Assembly: GCA_017533325.1 (NCBI GenBank)
Contig: JAFXIF010000005.1
Location: forward strand, 1 to 32,907
Source: Alphaproteobacteria bacterium
GTDB lineage: Bacteria > Pseudomonadota > Alphaproteobacteria > CAAHEQ01 > UBA3637
Direction: 5' to 3'
Length of the DNA: 32,907 nucleotides
Both the position numbers and the translations under genes were made by a program. Below the pieces are notes generated by a model. That model was given only the letters and a program-made list of their open reading frames with translations, was not told the DNA's origin and made no database searches. Within the stretch, counting starts at the first letter, position 1. The number at the start of each line of letters is the position of its first letter. Shown piece after piece: positions 16,312 to 23,818 of the stretch.

Positions 16312-17688
16312 ATGAAACATTTTTTTTCAAAAACATTCTTACTTGCAAGTTGCTTTTTTTCTTGTGTAGCATTGGCGCAAGATGATTTTTCTTCAAATTG
16401 TGAAAAATTGTTGGATGGTCTTGAAACGGGTGAAATTCAAGATTCTTCCTATTATGATAAATGTGGGTTTGCAAATGAAGAATTGGCTTGGACAAAATGG
16501 GCCGGTTATGTTTCTTCAAAAAAAATGAAACGGGCAATTTATGAATTGTGTGTGCGGTATCCGGAACATGAATATCATGATCTTTATTGTGAAAAAGCAT
16601 TGTTACTCGGACATCCGGCGGCTTACATTCAAAAAGGGCGTTCTTTGTTGGAAAAGGACGATTTTCAAGGCGGATATGAATATTTAACAAAAGCATTGGC
16701 CACTAATCAGTTAACACAAAAAGAAGAAGCTGAAGTTTTGGAGGTTCTGGGTCTTTATTATATGCGGACAAATAATCCGAAAGCTTTTTCATATTTAAGC
16801 GCCGCAGCTGAGAAAGGATCAGCGGTTGCTCATAATGTTTTGGGATATTCTTTTTTTGTGAAAAAAGATGAGAGGCTGGGAAATGAGGAACTGGCAACAG
16901 ATCATTTTTGGTATGCGATTTTAATCGGTTGTAAAACAGCTGAAGAGAATTATGGTTTAATGCAGTTGGCAAAACAAGGAAAGATTTCCGTTCAAAAAGC
17001 AGAAGCCGAAATGCGCAAAAATTTAAAATCTTGCGTGCCGATGTCTGAAAAAAAACGTTTAGCTGATAATAAGTTATATAATTGTCGATGTGGTTTTTCA
17101 TTGGAACAGGAAAAACGATATAAACAAAAGCCCTATCTCTTGTTAAGAACAGAATCAAAAATGGCCGTTTTAAAAGATAATCAAACGGGTGAAGAGATAA
17201 GCGTAACAGAACAACGAAATTTGCCAAATGGTGCTAATGTTTTAGAAGTAAGACGAACAGCCGTTATTTTAAGATATCCGGATGATGTGCGCGAAATTTT
17301 AAATCTTTATAAAAAAGATGATTGTGTTGACTTTTGTAAAGGAAATAACATTACAACAAATCTTTCACAAGAAGAAATGCGCCTTAAAATTGAAGGGGTA
17401 AAAGAAACGGTCCGGATTAAACCGTATCATATTACTTACACTCCCCAAGAGTGTGCCTTTTTAGCTTATTATGCCGAAAAATTGTTTCCAAACGGTATTG
17501 AGTATAAAGGGAAAGAAGAATGCCAAAATTTAGCGCCGAGCGAAGATGCTATTTTAAAGAATATGGCTGTGCCTGGAAAAGAAGTTGTTATGCCGGCTCC
17601 TAAAAAAGAAGCGATAGAGGATACTTTGTCATCCAGAGAGAAAAAAAGATTGATAAAATCAGCAAGTGACGCTTTAAATTTTGAATAA
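16312..17688 (+). CDS. Exported Cys-rich protein with Sel1/TPR-like repeats
   Basis: This 458-residue protein has a signal peptide (MKHFFSKTFLLASCFFSCVA, cleavage near ALAQ, residue 23). Residues about 95-225 form paired helices resembling Sel1/TPR repeats (HPAAYIQKGRSLLEKDDFQG, SYLSAAAEKGSAVAHNVLGY, NYGLMQLAKQGKIS). The C-terminal half (about 255-430) is a separate part starting with CRCGF and containing further cysteines (DDCVDFC, EECQ), so disulfides are likely in the periplasm. I chose ATG 16312 because GGAGAG lies five bases upstream; ATG 16300 overlaps that site. Sel1 repeats usually mediate protein contacts. No enzyme motif is seen. Confidence 0.82.
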   Translation: MKHFFSKTFLLASCFFSCVALAQDDFSSNCEKLLDGLETGEIQDSSYYDKCGFANEELAWTKWAGYVSSKKMKRAIYELCVRYPEHEYHDLYCEKALLLGHPAAYIQKGRSLLEKDDFQGGYEYLTKALATNQLTQKEEAEVLEVLGLYYMRTNNPKAFSYLSAAAEKGSAVAHNVLGYSFFVKKDERLGNEELATDHFWYAILIGCKTAEENYGLMQLAKQGKISVQKAEAEMRKNLKSCVPMSEKKRLADNKLYNCRCGFSLEQEKRYKQKPYLLLRTESKMAVLKDNQTGEEISVTEQRNLPNGANVLEVRRTAVILRYPDDVREILNLYKKDDCVDFCKGNNITTNLSQEEMRLKIEGVKETVRIKPYHITYTPQECAFLAYYAEKLFPNGIEYKGKEECQNLAPSEDAILKNMAVPGKEVVMPAPKKEAIEDTLSSREKKRLIKSASDALNFE

Positions 17689-17700
17689 TTAATAAATTAT

Positions 17701-17724
17701 CTAGACTTGAGTCTGGTTTTATTC
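17701..17724 (+). terminator. Weak terminator after Sel1-like gene
   Basis: CTAGACT (17701-17707) pairs with AGTCTGG (17710-17716, one G-T pair), followed by TTTTATTC. Confidence 0.55.
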
Positions 17725-17745
17725 TTAATTTTTCTTCAAAGAAAT

Positions 17746-17773
17746 AAAAAAAGCGCTCTTTTTAGAGCGCTTT
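17746..17773 (-). terminator. Terminator of lipoprotein-like gene
   Basis: AAAGCGCTCT (17750-17759) pairs with AGAGCGCTTT (17764-17773) around TTTT. The A-run at 17746-17752 gives the minus-strand U-tract. Confidence 0.85.
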
Positions 17774-17792
17774 AAATTTTGTTTATTTTTTA

Positions 17793-18257
17793 TTATTTCA
17801 TTTTACCAAAAGCTCTTCTCCAAGCTTCAATTCCGCGACCGACTTCTCTAAAACCTTGAGCGGATGTTCTGAATGCTCTGGCATTTTCGCTGTTAGCTCT
17901 GGCGTATTCTCTTTCAACTTTTGCTTCATCTAATGCGCTGTATTCAGAGTATTGAGTTGACCTGGAAGTAAGTTTACCACTTGCATTATAGGTAAAATAT
18001 GTTTGCGTTGTTCCTTGACGTGTCACTAAATTATTTCTTCCCATTGTCGTTGATGTTGCACAGGAAGATAAAAACAATCCTGAGCCACCAATGGCTAAGA
18101 CAAGAGCTGCATTTTTGGCAACTTTTAATTTGCCTTTGATTTGGCCAACCAAATATCCAAAACCAGATGGTGTTGTTGCATTTAAAACGGCCTTTGCTTT
18201 TTTATTAGCAGCTTTTTTAGCTTTAATTGAACCTTTAACTGTTTCAAAATTTTTCAT
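17793..18257 (-). CDS. Lipoprotein-like protein with long basic N-terminal extension
   Basis: This 154-residue protein contains a hydrophobic segment NAALVLAIGGSGLFLSSCAT (residues 49-68) that ends in a lipobox-like LFLSSC with Cys66. The segment is preceded by about 48 residues, unusually long and Lys/Ala-rich (GSIKAKKAANKKAKAVLNAT). The ATG at 18257 has AAGGAGGG just upstream, so this start is well supported and the extension appears real. After the Cys come a Thr/Ser-rich stretch and a charged Arg/Glu/Ala-rich helical part. It has a strong promoter and its own terminator. The family is not recognised; lipid attachment is an inference. Confidence 0.75.
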   Translation of the reverse strand: MKNFETVKGSIKAKKAANKKAKAVLNATTPSGFGYLVGQIKGKLKVAKNAALVLAIGGSGLFLSSCATSTTMGRNNLVTRQGTTQTYFTYNASGKLTSRSTQYSEYSALDEAKVEREYARANSENARAFRTSAQGFREVGRGIEAWRRAFGKMK

Positions 18258-18289
18258 GATATCCCTCCTTAAAATCAATCATTATATAT

Positions 18290-18318
18290 ATAATAACAGA
18301 TTTTTGTTTTTTTGTCAA
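18290..18318 (-). promoter_or_regulatory. Promoter of lipoprotein-like gene
   Basis: On the minus strand, TTGACA (18318-18313), 17 bp, TATTAT (18295-18290). It is close to consensus. Confidence 0.8.
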
Positions 18319-18326
18319 CAGTTTTT

Positions 18327-19133
18327 TTAATAAAATTTTACATAGTCTTTATTTCTTATAACAGAACGATATTGCCAACCATAAATAACGCTGGGATATA
18401 AGCTTTCGCGTTCAATGTGGGGGCCGTTATATCTGGCCATGTGATCTAAAAATGCATCTTCTCGTTGAGTAAACATACCCTCACTGGCGCCAGGTATGTA
18501 TTTTCTGATTAATTTCGGATTTTTTTCAACGCGAAGAGCCATTCGAATTAATTCTTTTGAAAAGCAGAGAGTGGGTCCAGTTAAATCGGTGAAATTTTTT
18601 CGAAGTTGTGTGTGAGAGATATCTTCTGTTAAAATCAATCCCCAATGATATGCTGTTGAAGAGATTCGTTGTTCTTCTTTTGACAGATGGGATAAACTTT
18701 GATTTAATTCTTCTAAATAATCAGGAGCATACCAGTCGTCATCGTCAATTTTGCAAAAATAATCATAATTATTAATGTCAAGATGTCTGACGGTATCTAA
18801 TAAGTTAGAAAGTTGTTTGCCGTTATGGTCAAAACGGATGAAAACTTTGCCTGTTTTTTTCAATTCTTCAAATTCTCTTGAAAAGGTAGAGGCAAAGCCA
18901 TAATCATTCGGGCTTCCTTTAATTGAAACACTGATATCAAAGTTTTGATAGGATTGGTTAAGAAGTCTGTAAATTTGACCGGAAAGAAAAATGGGACGTT
19001 TAAAAGAAGAAAGCATTAATAAATACTTGTATTTCTTTTGAAAAAATTGGGTTTGCGGTGGAACAAAAAAGCTTGCGAAAGCAAAACAAGTTAAGCAAAA
19101 TAAAAGGGATAGTTTTAAGATGAGTTTGTTCAT
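18327..19133 (-). CDS. Membrane-anchored GT2-like glycosyltransferase
   Basis: This 268-residue protein has an N-terminal hydrophobic segment (LILKLSLLFCLTCFAFASFF) and then a GT-A fold. YKYLLMLSSFKRPIFLSGQI gives the first nucleotide-binding strand with the SFKRP turn, and FDISVSIKGSPNDYG follows. YFCKIDDDDWYAPDYLEELN is the metal-binding DXD region (about residue 127). The C-terminal half includes TLCFSKELIRMAL and GMFTQREDAFLDH, where the acidic ED could be catalytic. The sugar donor is unknown. It lies 11 bases downstream of slyX on the same strand and shares its promoter. Together with the GT6 genes it may modify surface glycans. Confidence 0.8.
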   Translation of the reverse strand: MNKLILKLSLLFCLTCFAFASFFVPPQTQFFQKKYKYLLMLSSFKRPIFLSGQIYRLLNQSYQNFDISVSIKGSPNDYGFASTFSREFEELKKTGKVFIRFDHNGKQLSNLLDTVRHLDINNYDYFCKIDDDDWYAPDYLEELNQSLSHLSKEEQRISSTAYHWGLILTEDISHTQLRKNFTDLTGPTLCFSKELIRMALRVEKNPKLIRKYIPGASEGMFTQREDAFLDHMARYNGPHIERESLYPSVIYGWQYRSVIRNKDYVKFY

Positions 19134-19144
19134 TTTTTTACCGA

Positions 19145-19348
19145 TTAATAATGAGGTGGGCGCGTTTCTTCGGAAAGAGGCTTAATATTGGCATCTTTTA
19201 ATTGTTCAGATAATAATTTGACCTGCTTAACAAGAGCGTCAATCGTTTTATTCATCCGGATACATTCGTCATTTAATTCATTAATGGTTTTTTCATGCTC
19301 CGTTAATGTTATTTCTATATCAATTAACTTTTCTTCTTGTGTTTTCAT
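19145..19348 (-). CDS. slyX: SlyX family protein
   Basis: This 67-residue coiled-coil protein begins MKTQEEKLIDIEITLTEHEK and ends ETRPPHY, the PPHY tail being the SlyX hallmark. Heptad hydrophobics run through most of the chain. The family's molecular role is not established. I chose ATG 19348 because GAAAGG lies upstream and because SlyX starts there; an upstream in-frame ATG at 19387 would add a basic stretch that is not family-like and would overlap the promoter. The glycosyltransferase gene follows 11 bases later. Confidence 0.9.
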   Translation of the reverse strand: MKTQEEKLIDIEITLTEHEKTINELNDECIRMNKTIDALVKQVKLLSEQLKDANIKPLSEETRPPHY

Positions 19349-19374
19349 TTTTTTGCCTTTCTTTTTTATGAAAG

Positions 19375-19403
19375 ATACTATCCGCAAATAAATAAATAAT
19401 CAA
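19375..19403 (-). promoter_or_regulatory. Promoter of slyX-glycosyltransferase unit
   Basis: On the minus strand, TTGATT (19403-19398), 17 bp, TAGTAT (19380-19375). Confidence 0.55.
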
Positions 19404-19422
19404 CACTTTTCTTAAAAAACGA

Positions 19423-19451
19423 TTGACAAATAATATTTTTTTTGATATAAT
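19423..19451 (+). promoter_or_regulatory. Consensus promoter of rpmI-rplT
   Basis: TTGACA (19423-19428), exactly 17 bp, TATAAT (19446-19451). This is a perfect sigma-70 match, fitting strong ribosomal protein expression. Confidence 0.92.
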
Positions 19452-19456
19452 TCCCG

Positions 19457-19517
19457 CCGATTGGCTAAAAAGGCTACAGGCTGCCTTCTGGCCGTTATTT
19501 AAAACATTTTATTTAGT
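19457..19517 (+). promoter_or_regulatory. Structured 5' leader of rpmI-rplT, possible L20 autoregulatory site
   Basis: The leader contains AAGGC (19471-19475) paired with GCCTT (19484-19488) and an outer GGC/GCC extension (19462-19464 with 19492-19494). L20 represses its own operon by binding leader RNA in several bacteria, so this is a candidate site. I cannot confirm the class by eye. Confidence 0.4.
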
Positions 19518-19531
19518 AAAGGGAAATGAAA

Positions 19532-19726
19532 ATGCCTAAATTGAAAACAAAAAGCGCTGTTAAAAAGCGTTTTTCCTTAACAGGAACAGGAAAAATCAAA
19601 GGAACTCAATCCTTTAAACGTCACAACTTGCTTTGTAAAACTTCTAAAATGAAAAGAAAAGCAAAAGGCTGCACAATTATGAGTGAAGCTGCTTCAAAAG
19701 TCATTAAGAAATTTTTGATCGGATAA
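19532..19726 (+). CDS. rpmI: 50S ribosomal protein L35
   Basis: This 64-residue basic protein begins MPKLKTKSAVKKRFSLTGTG and matches bL35 through GKIKGTQSFKRHNLLCKTSK to the end. I chose ATG 19532 because AAAGGG lies eight bases upstream and because L35 starts MPK; an ATG two codons earlier is too close to that site. rplT follows 12 bases downstream. infC, normally the first gene of this operon, lies 6 kb away on the other strand. Confidence 0.97.
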   Translation: MPKLKTKSAVKKRFSLTGTGKIKGTQSFKRHNLLCKTSKMKRKAKGCTIMSEAASKVIKKFLIG

Positions 19727-19738
19727 GGAGGTTTACAA

Positions 19739-20092
19739 ATGGCTAGAGTTAAACGCGGCACGACAGTTCGTGCAAAACACAACAAAATTTTAAAAATGGC
19801 AAAAGGTTACCGTGGACGTAACTCCAAGGTTTATACCGTTGCAAAACAAAAAGTTGAAAAAGGTTTGCAATATGCCTACCGTGACCGTCGCAAGAAAAAA
19901 ACAGAAATCCGCCAATTGTGGATTGTTCGCATCAATGCGGCTGTTCGTGCAAACGGCATGGTTTATTCCCGCTTTATGAATGGTTTGGCAAAAGCTGGTA
20001 TTGCTTTAGACCGTAAAATGTTGGCTGATATTGCCTTGAATGATTCAAAAGCATTTGCCACATTGGTTGAAAAAGCAAAAGCTGCTTTATAA
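19739..20092 (+). CDS. rplT: 50S ribosomal protein L20
   Basis: This 117-residue basic protein is a complete bL20: [20 protein letters not shown], then [17 protein letters not shown] and [20 protein letters not shown]. It is a primary 23S rRNA-binding protein needed for early 50S assembly. AAGGAGG precedes the ATG. A UUCG-loop terminator follows, closing a two-gene operon. Confidence 0.98.
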   Translation: MARVKRGTTVRAKHNKILKMAKGYRGRNSKVYTVAKQKVEKGLQYAYRDRRKKKTEIRQLWIVRINAAVRANGMVYSRFMNGLAKAGIALDRKMLADIALNDSKAFATLVEKAKAAL

Positions 20093-20112
20093 TAAAAACC
20101 ATCAAAATGAAT

Positions 20113-20141
20113 AAACCGCTTCTTCGGAGGCGGTTTTTTTT
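20113..20141 (+). terminator. Terminator of rpmI-rplT
   Basis: AAACCGCTTC (20113-20122), TTCG tetraloop, GAGGCGGTTT (20127-20136), then a T-run. Confidence 0.93.
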
Positions 20142-20156
20142 GTGGAATAAAAAAGA

Positions 20157-20192
20157 TTTGACTTAAGGTGAAAAAAGTAAAATCAAGTCAAA
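20157..20192. repeat. Inverted repeat upstream of fused GT6 gene
   Basis: TTTGACTT and AAGTCAAA are perfect inverted copies 20 bases apart. A third direct copy forms the -35 box at 20225-20232. This could be an operator or relic promoters. Confidence 0.45.
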
Positions 20193-20225
20193 GAATCAGA
20201 TTAAAAGCGTTTTTTTTAAGAGTCT

Positions 20226-20254
20226 TTGACTTTTGTTTGTTTTTTGTGTATTAC
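20226..20254 (+). promoter_or_regulatory. Promoter of fused GT6 gene
   Basis: TTGACT (20226-20231), 17 bp, TATTAC (20249-20254). Confidence 0.55.
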
Positions 20255-20287
20255 TAAAAACATTGAGTTTTATTAATAGGATTGTTT

Positions 20288-22204
20288 ATGAAAAAAATAT
20301 TATTTGGTTTGATTCTTTTTGTTGTGTTAAGCATTTTTTTTATTTCCTTGCCACGTGAAAAAACAGAAGAGATTTATGTTGATATAAGAGGGTGGTCTGA
20401 ACCTTTTCAATATTATCCAAAATCTAAAAAGTTAAAGGGAGAAAATGATAATTTTAATGTTTTAAAAAGAACAAAAAATGCATTCTCAATCCAACAAGAA
20501 AATGAATTGAATCTTTATTATCGTCTTCATTATACAGAAGATGAATATGAGTTATTATCAAAATCACAATTGCTTGATGAAAAAAATAAAAAAATTGCAG
20601 TTTTGACTTTTAGTTTGGATTCAGACGAATCAAAATGGAAAAATTTTTATGAAACAATGGAAAATAATTTTTTACCCAATCATTCGAAAAATTATTTTGT
20701 TTTCACAAATAGCCATGAATTAAAGGTTGAAGATAATGTGTTAAAAATAGCACAATATGATATAAGAGCTGAAACTTTAACCTTGAAAAAATTTCATATT
20801 TTTGACAAAGTCAAACATCTTTTAAAATTATTTGATTATGTCTATTTCGTTGATATGGAATTTCTTGCAAAATCACCTGTTCATGAAGAAATTTTGCCGA
20901 CAAGAGAGCAAGGATTCGTTACTGTTTTACACCCTTGTTATTATGACTGGAAAGAGGGTGGGTTTCCTTATGAAAAAAATGAACACTCAAAGGCCTATGT
21001 CCCATCTAGGGAGGGGAAATTTTATGTGCAAAACTCTTTTTTCGGAGGAACTAAAGATGACTTTTTTGAATTAACGGATACGATAAAAAAATGGGTTGAT
21101 TGGGATTTAAAAAAAGACATTAGAGCTCCTTTAGCTGATGAAAGTTTTTTAAATAAATATGTTTTTTTGAAAATGAGACAATTTGAAGAGCCGTTGATTT
21201 TGTTGCCGGAATTTCTTCCTATTGATAATTTTTGCGCTATGAAAGAAGAAAAAAAGATTGACCCTGATGAAATAGTTTTGTTTGAAAACGGGCAAAATCA
21301 AATTTATAAATTTGATTCAAAAACATCTGTTTTAAAAGGAGAAAATAAGGATTTGCCTGTTGCAAGACGAACGTTAAGCACGATTTCAATTCCAAACGAA
21401 AAAGGGGTAACCGTTTATCATCGGGTTTATTATTCAAAAAATGAATATGAACCGTTGACAAGTTCTCAAGTTGTATCTGAAACTCCCAAAAATATAGCCA
21501 TTATAACATTTGTGGATAAAAATAATGTTTCTGAATGGAATAAATTTTATCAAACGTCAAAGGGTAATTTTTTACCAAATCACCAAAAGAAATATTTTGT
21601 GTTTACGAACCAAAAAAAATTGAAAGTTCCTACACGCGATGTGAAAAAAATTCTGATGGGGATTAATGATTTTGAATTAAAAAAATTTCATCTTATTAAC
21701 AAGATAAAAGATGAATTATCCTCATTTGATTATGTTTACTTTATGGATGCAAATATTGATGTTGTAACAAAAATTGGAAATGAAGTTTTACCGACGCCAT
21801 GGCAAGAAATGGTATATGCCATACATCCATGGCATTATCGTTGGCCGGTTAAAAATTTTCCTTATGAACGTAATTATGAATCCGAAGCTTATATTCAAGA
21901 TTTAGATGGTAAATTTTACGTCGAAAATGCCTTTTTTGGCGGAAATAAAGACTCATTTTTAAATTTGGCACAGACGATTCAGAAATGGATTGATTTTGAT
22001 TTAAAAAGGGATATTGTTCCCCAATGGAAGGATGAAAGTTATATAAATAAATATTTGGTTGAAAGACAAAAAGAAGCGAAAAAACCTTTGATTTTAACTC
22101 CTGAATACGTTTATCCAAGTGTTAAATGTGATATTTCAAGTGAATTTAAACCATATAAAAAAATGATTTTAAAAACAATAGTAAAGGATTCTAAATCAAA
22201 ATAA
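20288..22204 (+). CDS. Tandem-fused double GT6 glycosyltransferase (ABO-like)
   Basis: This 638-residue protein has an N-terminal membrane anchor (residues 4-21) and then two copies of the same unit. Each unit is a module of about 75 residues (about 28-100 and 328-399) followed by a GT6 domain (about 102-310 and 401-610). GT6 includes the ABO blood-group and alpha-1,3-galactosyl enzymes. Shared blocks are FLPNH with KYFVFTN, DYVYF, HPWHYRWP, FPYERNYESEAYI, GKFYVENAFFGG and DESYINKYL. The catalytic Glu is kept (E285, E583). The DXD site is altered: D189-M-E191 in copy 1 and D487-A-N489 in copy 2. ATG 20288 is preferred over TTG 20282 because AGG lies upstream. Sugar donor and acceptor are unknown. 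Confidence 0.88.
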   Translation: MKKILFGLILFVVLSIFFISLPREKTEEIYVDIRGWSEPFQYYPKSKKLKGENDNFNVLKRTKNAFSIQQENELNLYYRLHYTEDEYELLSKSQLLDEKNKKIAVLTFSLDSDESKWKNFYETMENNFLPNHSKNYFVFTNSHELKVEDNVLKIAQYDIRAETLTLKKFHIFDKVKHLLKLFDYVYFVDMEFLAKSPVHEEILPTREQGFVTVLHPCYYDWKEGGFPYEKNEHSKAYVPSREGKFYVQNSFFGGTKDDFFELTDTIKKWVDWDLKKDIRAPLADESFLNKYVFLKMRQFEEPLILLPEFLPIDNFCAMKEEKKIDPDEIVLFENGQNQIYKFDSKTSVLKGENKDLPVARRTLSTISIPNEKGVTVYHRVYYSKNEYEPLTSSQVVSETPKNIAIITFVDKNNVSEWNKFYQTSKGNFLPNHQKKYFVFTNQKKLKVPTRDVKKILMGINDFELKKFHLINKIKDELSSFDYVYFMDANIDVVTKIGNEVLPTPWQEMVYAIHPWHYRWPVKNFPYERNYESEAYIQDLDGKFYVENAFFGGNKDSFLNLAQTIQKWIDFDLKRDIVPQWKDESYINKYLVERQKEAKKPLILTPEYVYPSVKCDISSEFKPYKKMILKTIVKDSKSK

Positions 22205-22246
22205 AGTTTTTTTGGTGAAAAATTATAACCTTGTAACAGAGAATCT

Positions 22247-22275
22247 TTGACTTTTTTGTTGTTTTAAACTATAAA
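22247..22275 (+). promoter_or_regulatory. Promoter of ffh
   Basis: TTGACT (22247-22252), 17 bp, TATAAA (22270-22275). Confidence 0.75.
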
Positions 22276-22303
22276 TAAACAAAAGAAAATGAAAGGATTT
22301 ATA

Positions 22304-23809
22304 ATGTTTCAAGGATTAGCTGACAGATTATCAAAAGCTTTTGATAAATTAACAAAACGTGGGATTTTAACAGAAACAGCCGTTGAAGAAACAATGCGTG
22401 AAATCAAAATTGCGCTTTTAGAGGCGGATGTTGCATTGCCGGTTGTGAAAACTTTTATTCAAAAAGTAAAAGAAAAGGCTGTTGGTGAACAAGTTGTTAA
22501 ATCAATTTCTCCTTCACAAATGGTGGTTAAAATCGTTCATGATGAATTGGTTCAATTATTGGGAACATCTTCTGCGTTGAATTTAGTTGATTATCAACAA
22601 AATGTTATTTTGATGGTCGGGCTTCAAGGTTCCGGAAAAACCTCTTCTTCAGCAAAATTAGCAAGACGATTGAAAAAAGAGGGTAAAAAAGTTTTGTTGG
22701 CAAGTTTGGATACATATCGTCCGGCCGCTCAAGAACAATTAACGGAATTAGGCGAAAAAAATGATTTACCGGTTTTGCCGATTATAAAAAAAGAAAATCC
22801 GATTGAAATAACAAAAAGAGCCTTAAAAACTGCAAAAGAAGAGCTTTATGATGTCTTAATTTTAGATACAGCCGGCCGTTTGCATATCGATGATGAAATG
22901 ATGCTTGAAGTTCAAAAAATCAGAGATCTTTCAAATCCGAAAGAAACGCTTTTGGTTGTTGACTCTTTGATGGGGCAAGATGCTGTTACTGTTGCAAAAG
23001 AATTTAATGAAAAAATCGGTGTTACCGGTCTTATTTTAACCAGAATTGACGGGGATTCCAGAGGTGGTGCCGCTCTTTCTATGCGAGAAGTGACCGGCGT
23101 TCCTATTCAATATTTGGGGGTTGGCGAAAAGGCTGAAGCTTTAGAAGTTTTTGATGCTAATCGTATTGCCGAGCGGATTTTGGGGATGGGAGATGTTGTC
23201 GGTCTTGTTGAAACGGCAATGGAAAAAATTAATCAAGAAGAAGCGATGAACACGGCTGAACGAATGATGAGCGGTCGGTTTGATTTGAATGATATGCTTT
23301 CTCAAATGCGCCAAATTTCCAATATGGGGGATATTAAAGGCGTGATGAAAATGATACCGGGTTTGAGCAAAATGCAAGATAAAATTGAAGCTGCCGGTAT
23401 TGATAACAAAATGATTTTGCGCCAACAGGCAATTATTCTTTCAATGACTGAGAAAGAACGCAAAAATCCGGATATTTTAAAAGCCGCCAGAAAAATCAGA
23501 ATTGCAAACGGTGCCGGTGTGAGTGTCAATGATGTGAACAGGCTATTAAAACAATATGAACAAATGGCCGGTGTGATGAAAAAGATGAAAAAAATGAACC
23601 CGTTTGGGATGATGGGAATGCTTAAAAAAATGGGTGGAATGTCTGCGTTAAAAGGGATGATGGGTGGTTCCTCAATGCCGGATATGAGTGCCCTGCAAGG
23701 GATGATGGGAAAAAATAAAATGCCGGATATGAGTGAATTAAACCGCCTGATGAGTCAATCGGGTGCACCGGATATGAAAGCGCTTCAAGAAATGTTGAAG
23801 AAAAAATAA
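22304..23809 (+). CDS. ffh: Signal recognition particle protein Ffh
   Basis: This 501-residue SRP54-type GTPase binds signal sequences of nascent membrane proteins and delivers them with FtsY. Order: N domain (1-85), G domain with G1 GLQGSGKTSSSAKLA (106-120), then DTYRPAAQEQL, DTAGRLHID and TRIDGDSRGGAAL. The Met-rich M domain (about 310-430) contains the RNA-binding helix-turn-helix (ILSMTEKERKNPDILKAARK, then RIANGAGVSVNDVNRLLKQY). A Met/Gly/Lys-rich tail of about 70 residues follows. I chose ATG 22304 because AAAGGA lies seven bases upstream and the protein then starts MFQGLADRLS as usual; ATG 22289 overlaps that site. The usual rpsP-rimM-trmD neighbours are absent. Confidence 0.97.
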   Translation: MFQGLADRLSKAFDKLTKRGILTETAVEETMREIKIALLEADVALPVVKTFIQKVKEKAVGEQVVKSISPSQMVVKIVHDELVQLLGTSSALNLVDYQQNVILMVGLQGSGKTSSSAKLARRLKKEGKKVLLASLDTYRPAAQEQLTELGEKNDLPVLPIIKKENPIEITKRALKTAKEELYDVLILDTAGRLHIDDEMMLEVQKIRDLSNPKETLLVVDSLMGQDAVTVAKEFNEKIGVTGLILTRIDGDSRGGAALSMREVTGVPIQYLGVGEKAEALEVFDANRIAERILGMGDVVGLVETAMEKINQEEAMNTAERMMSGRFDLNDMLSQMRQISNMGDIKGVMKMIPGLSKMQDKIEAAGIDNKMILRQQAIILSMTEKERKNPDILKAARKIRIANGAGVSVNDVNRLLKQYEQMAGVMKKMKKMNPFGMMGMLKKMGGMSALKGMMGGSSMPDMSALQGMMGKNKMPDMSELNRLMSQSGAPDMKALQEMLKKK

Positions 23810-23818
23810 AGGATTTTA

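Larger units (their letters stand above)
20093..20287. other. Intergenic region between rplT and fused GT6 gene
   Basis: It holds the rplT terminator, an inverted repeat TTTGACTT (20157-20164) / AAGTCAAA (20185-20192), and the GT6 promoter, whose -35 region repeats the same TTTGACTT motif (20225-20232). Confidence 0.6.

Noticed and set aside
16703-17227. Antisense open frame opposite the Sel1-like gene
   Set aside because: No Shine-Dalgarno or promoter, and the plus-strand gene has a signal peptide, promoter and good start.
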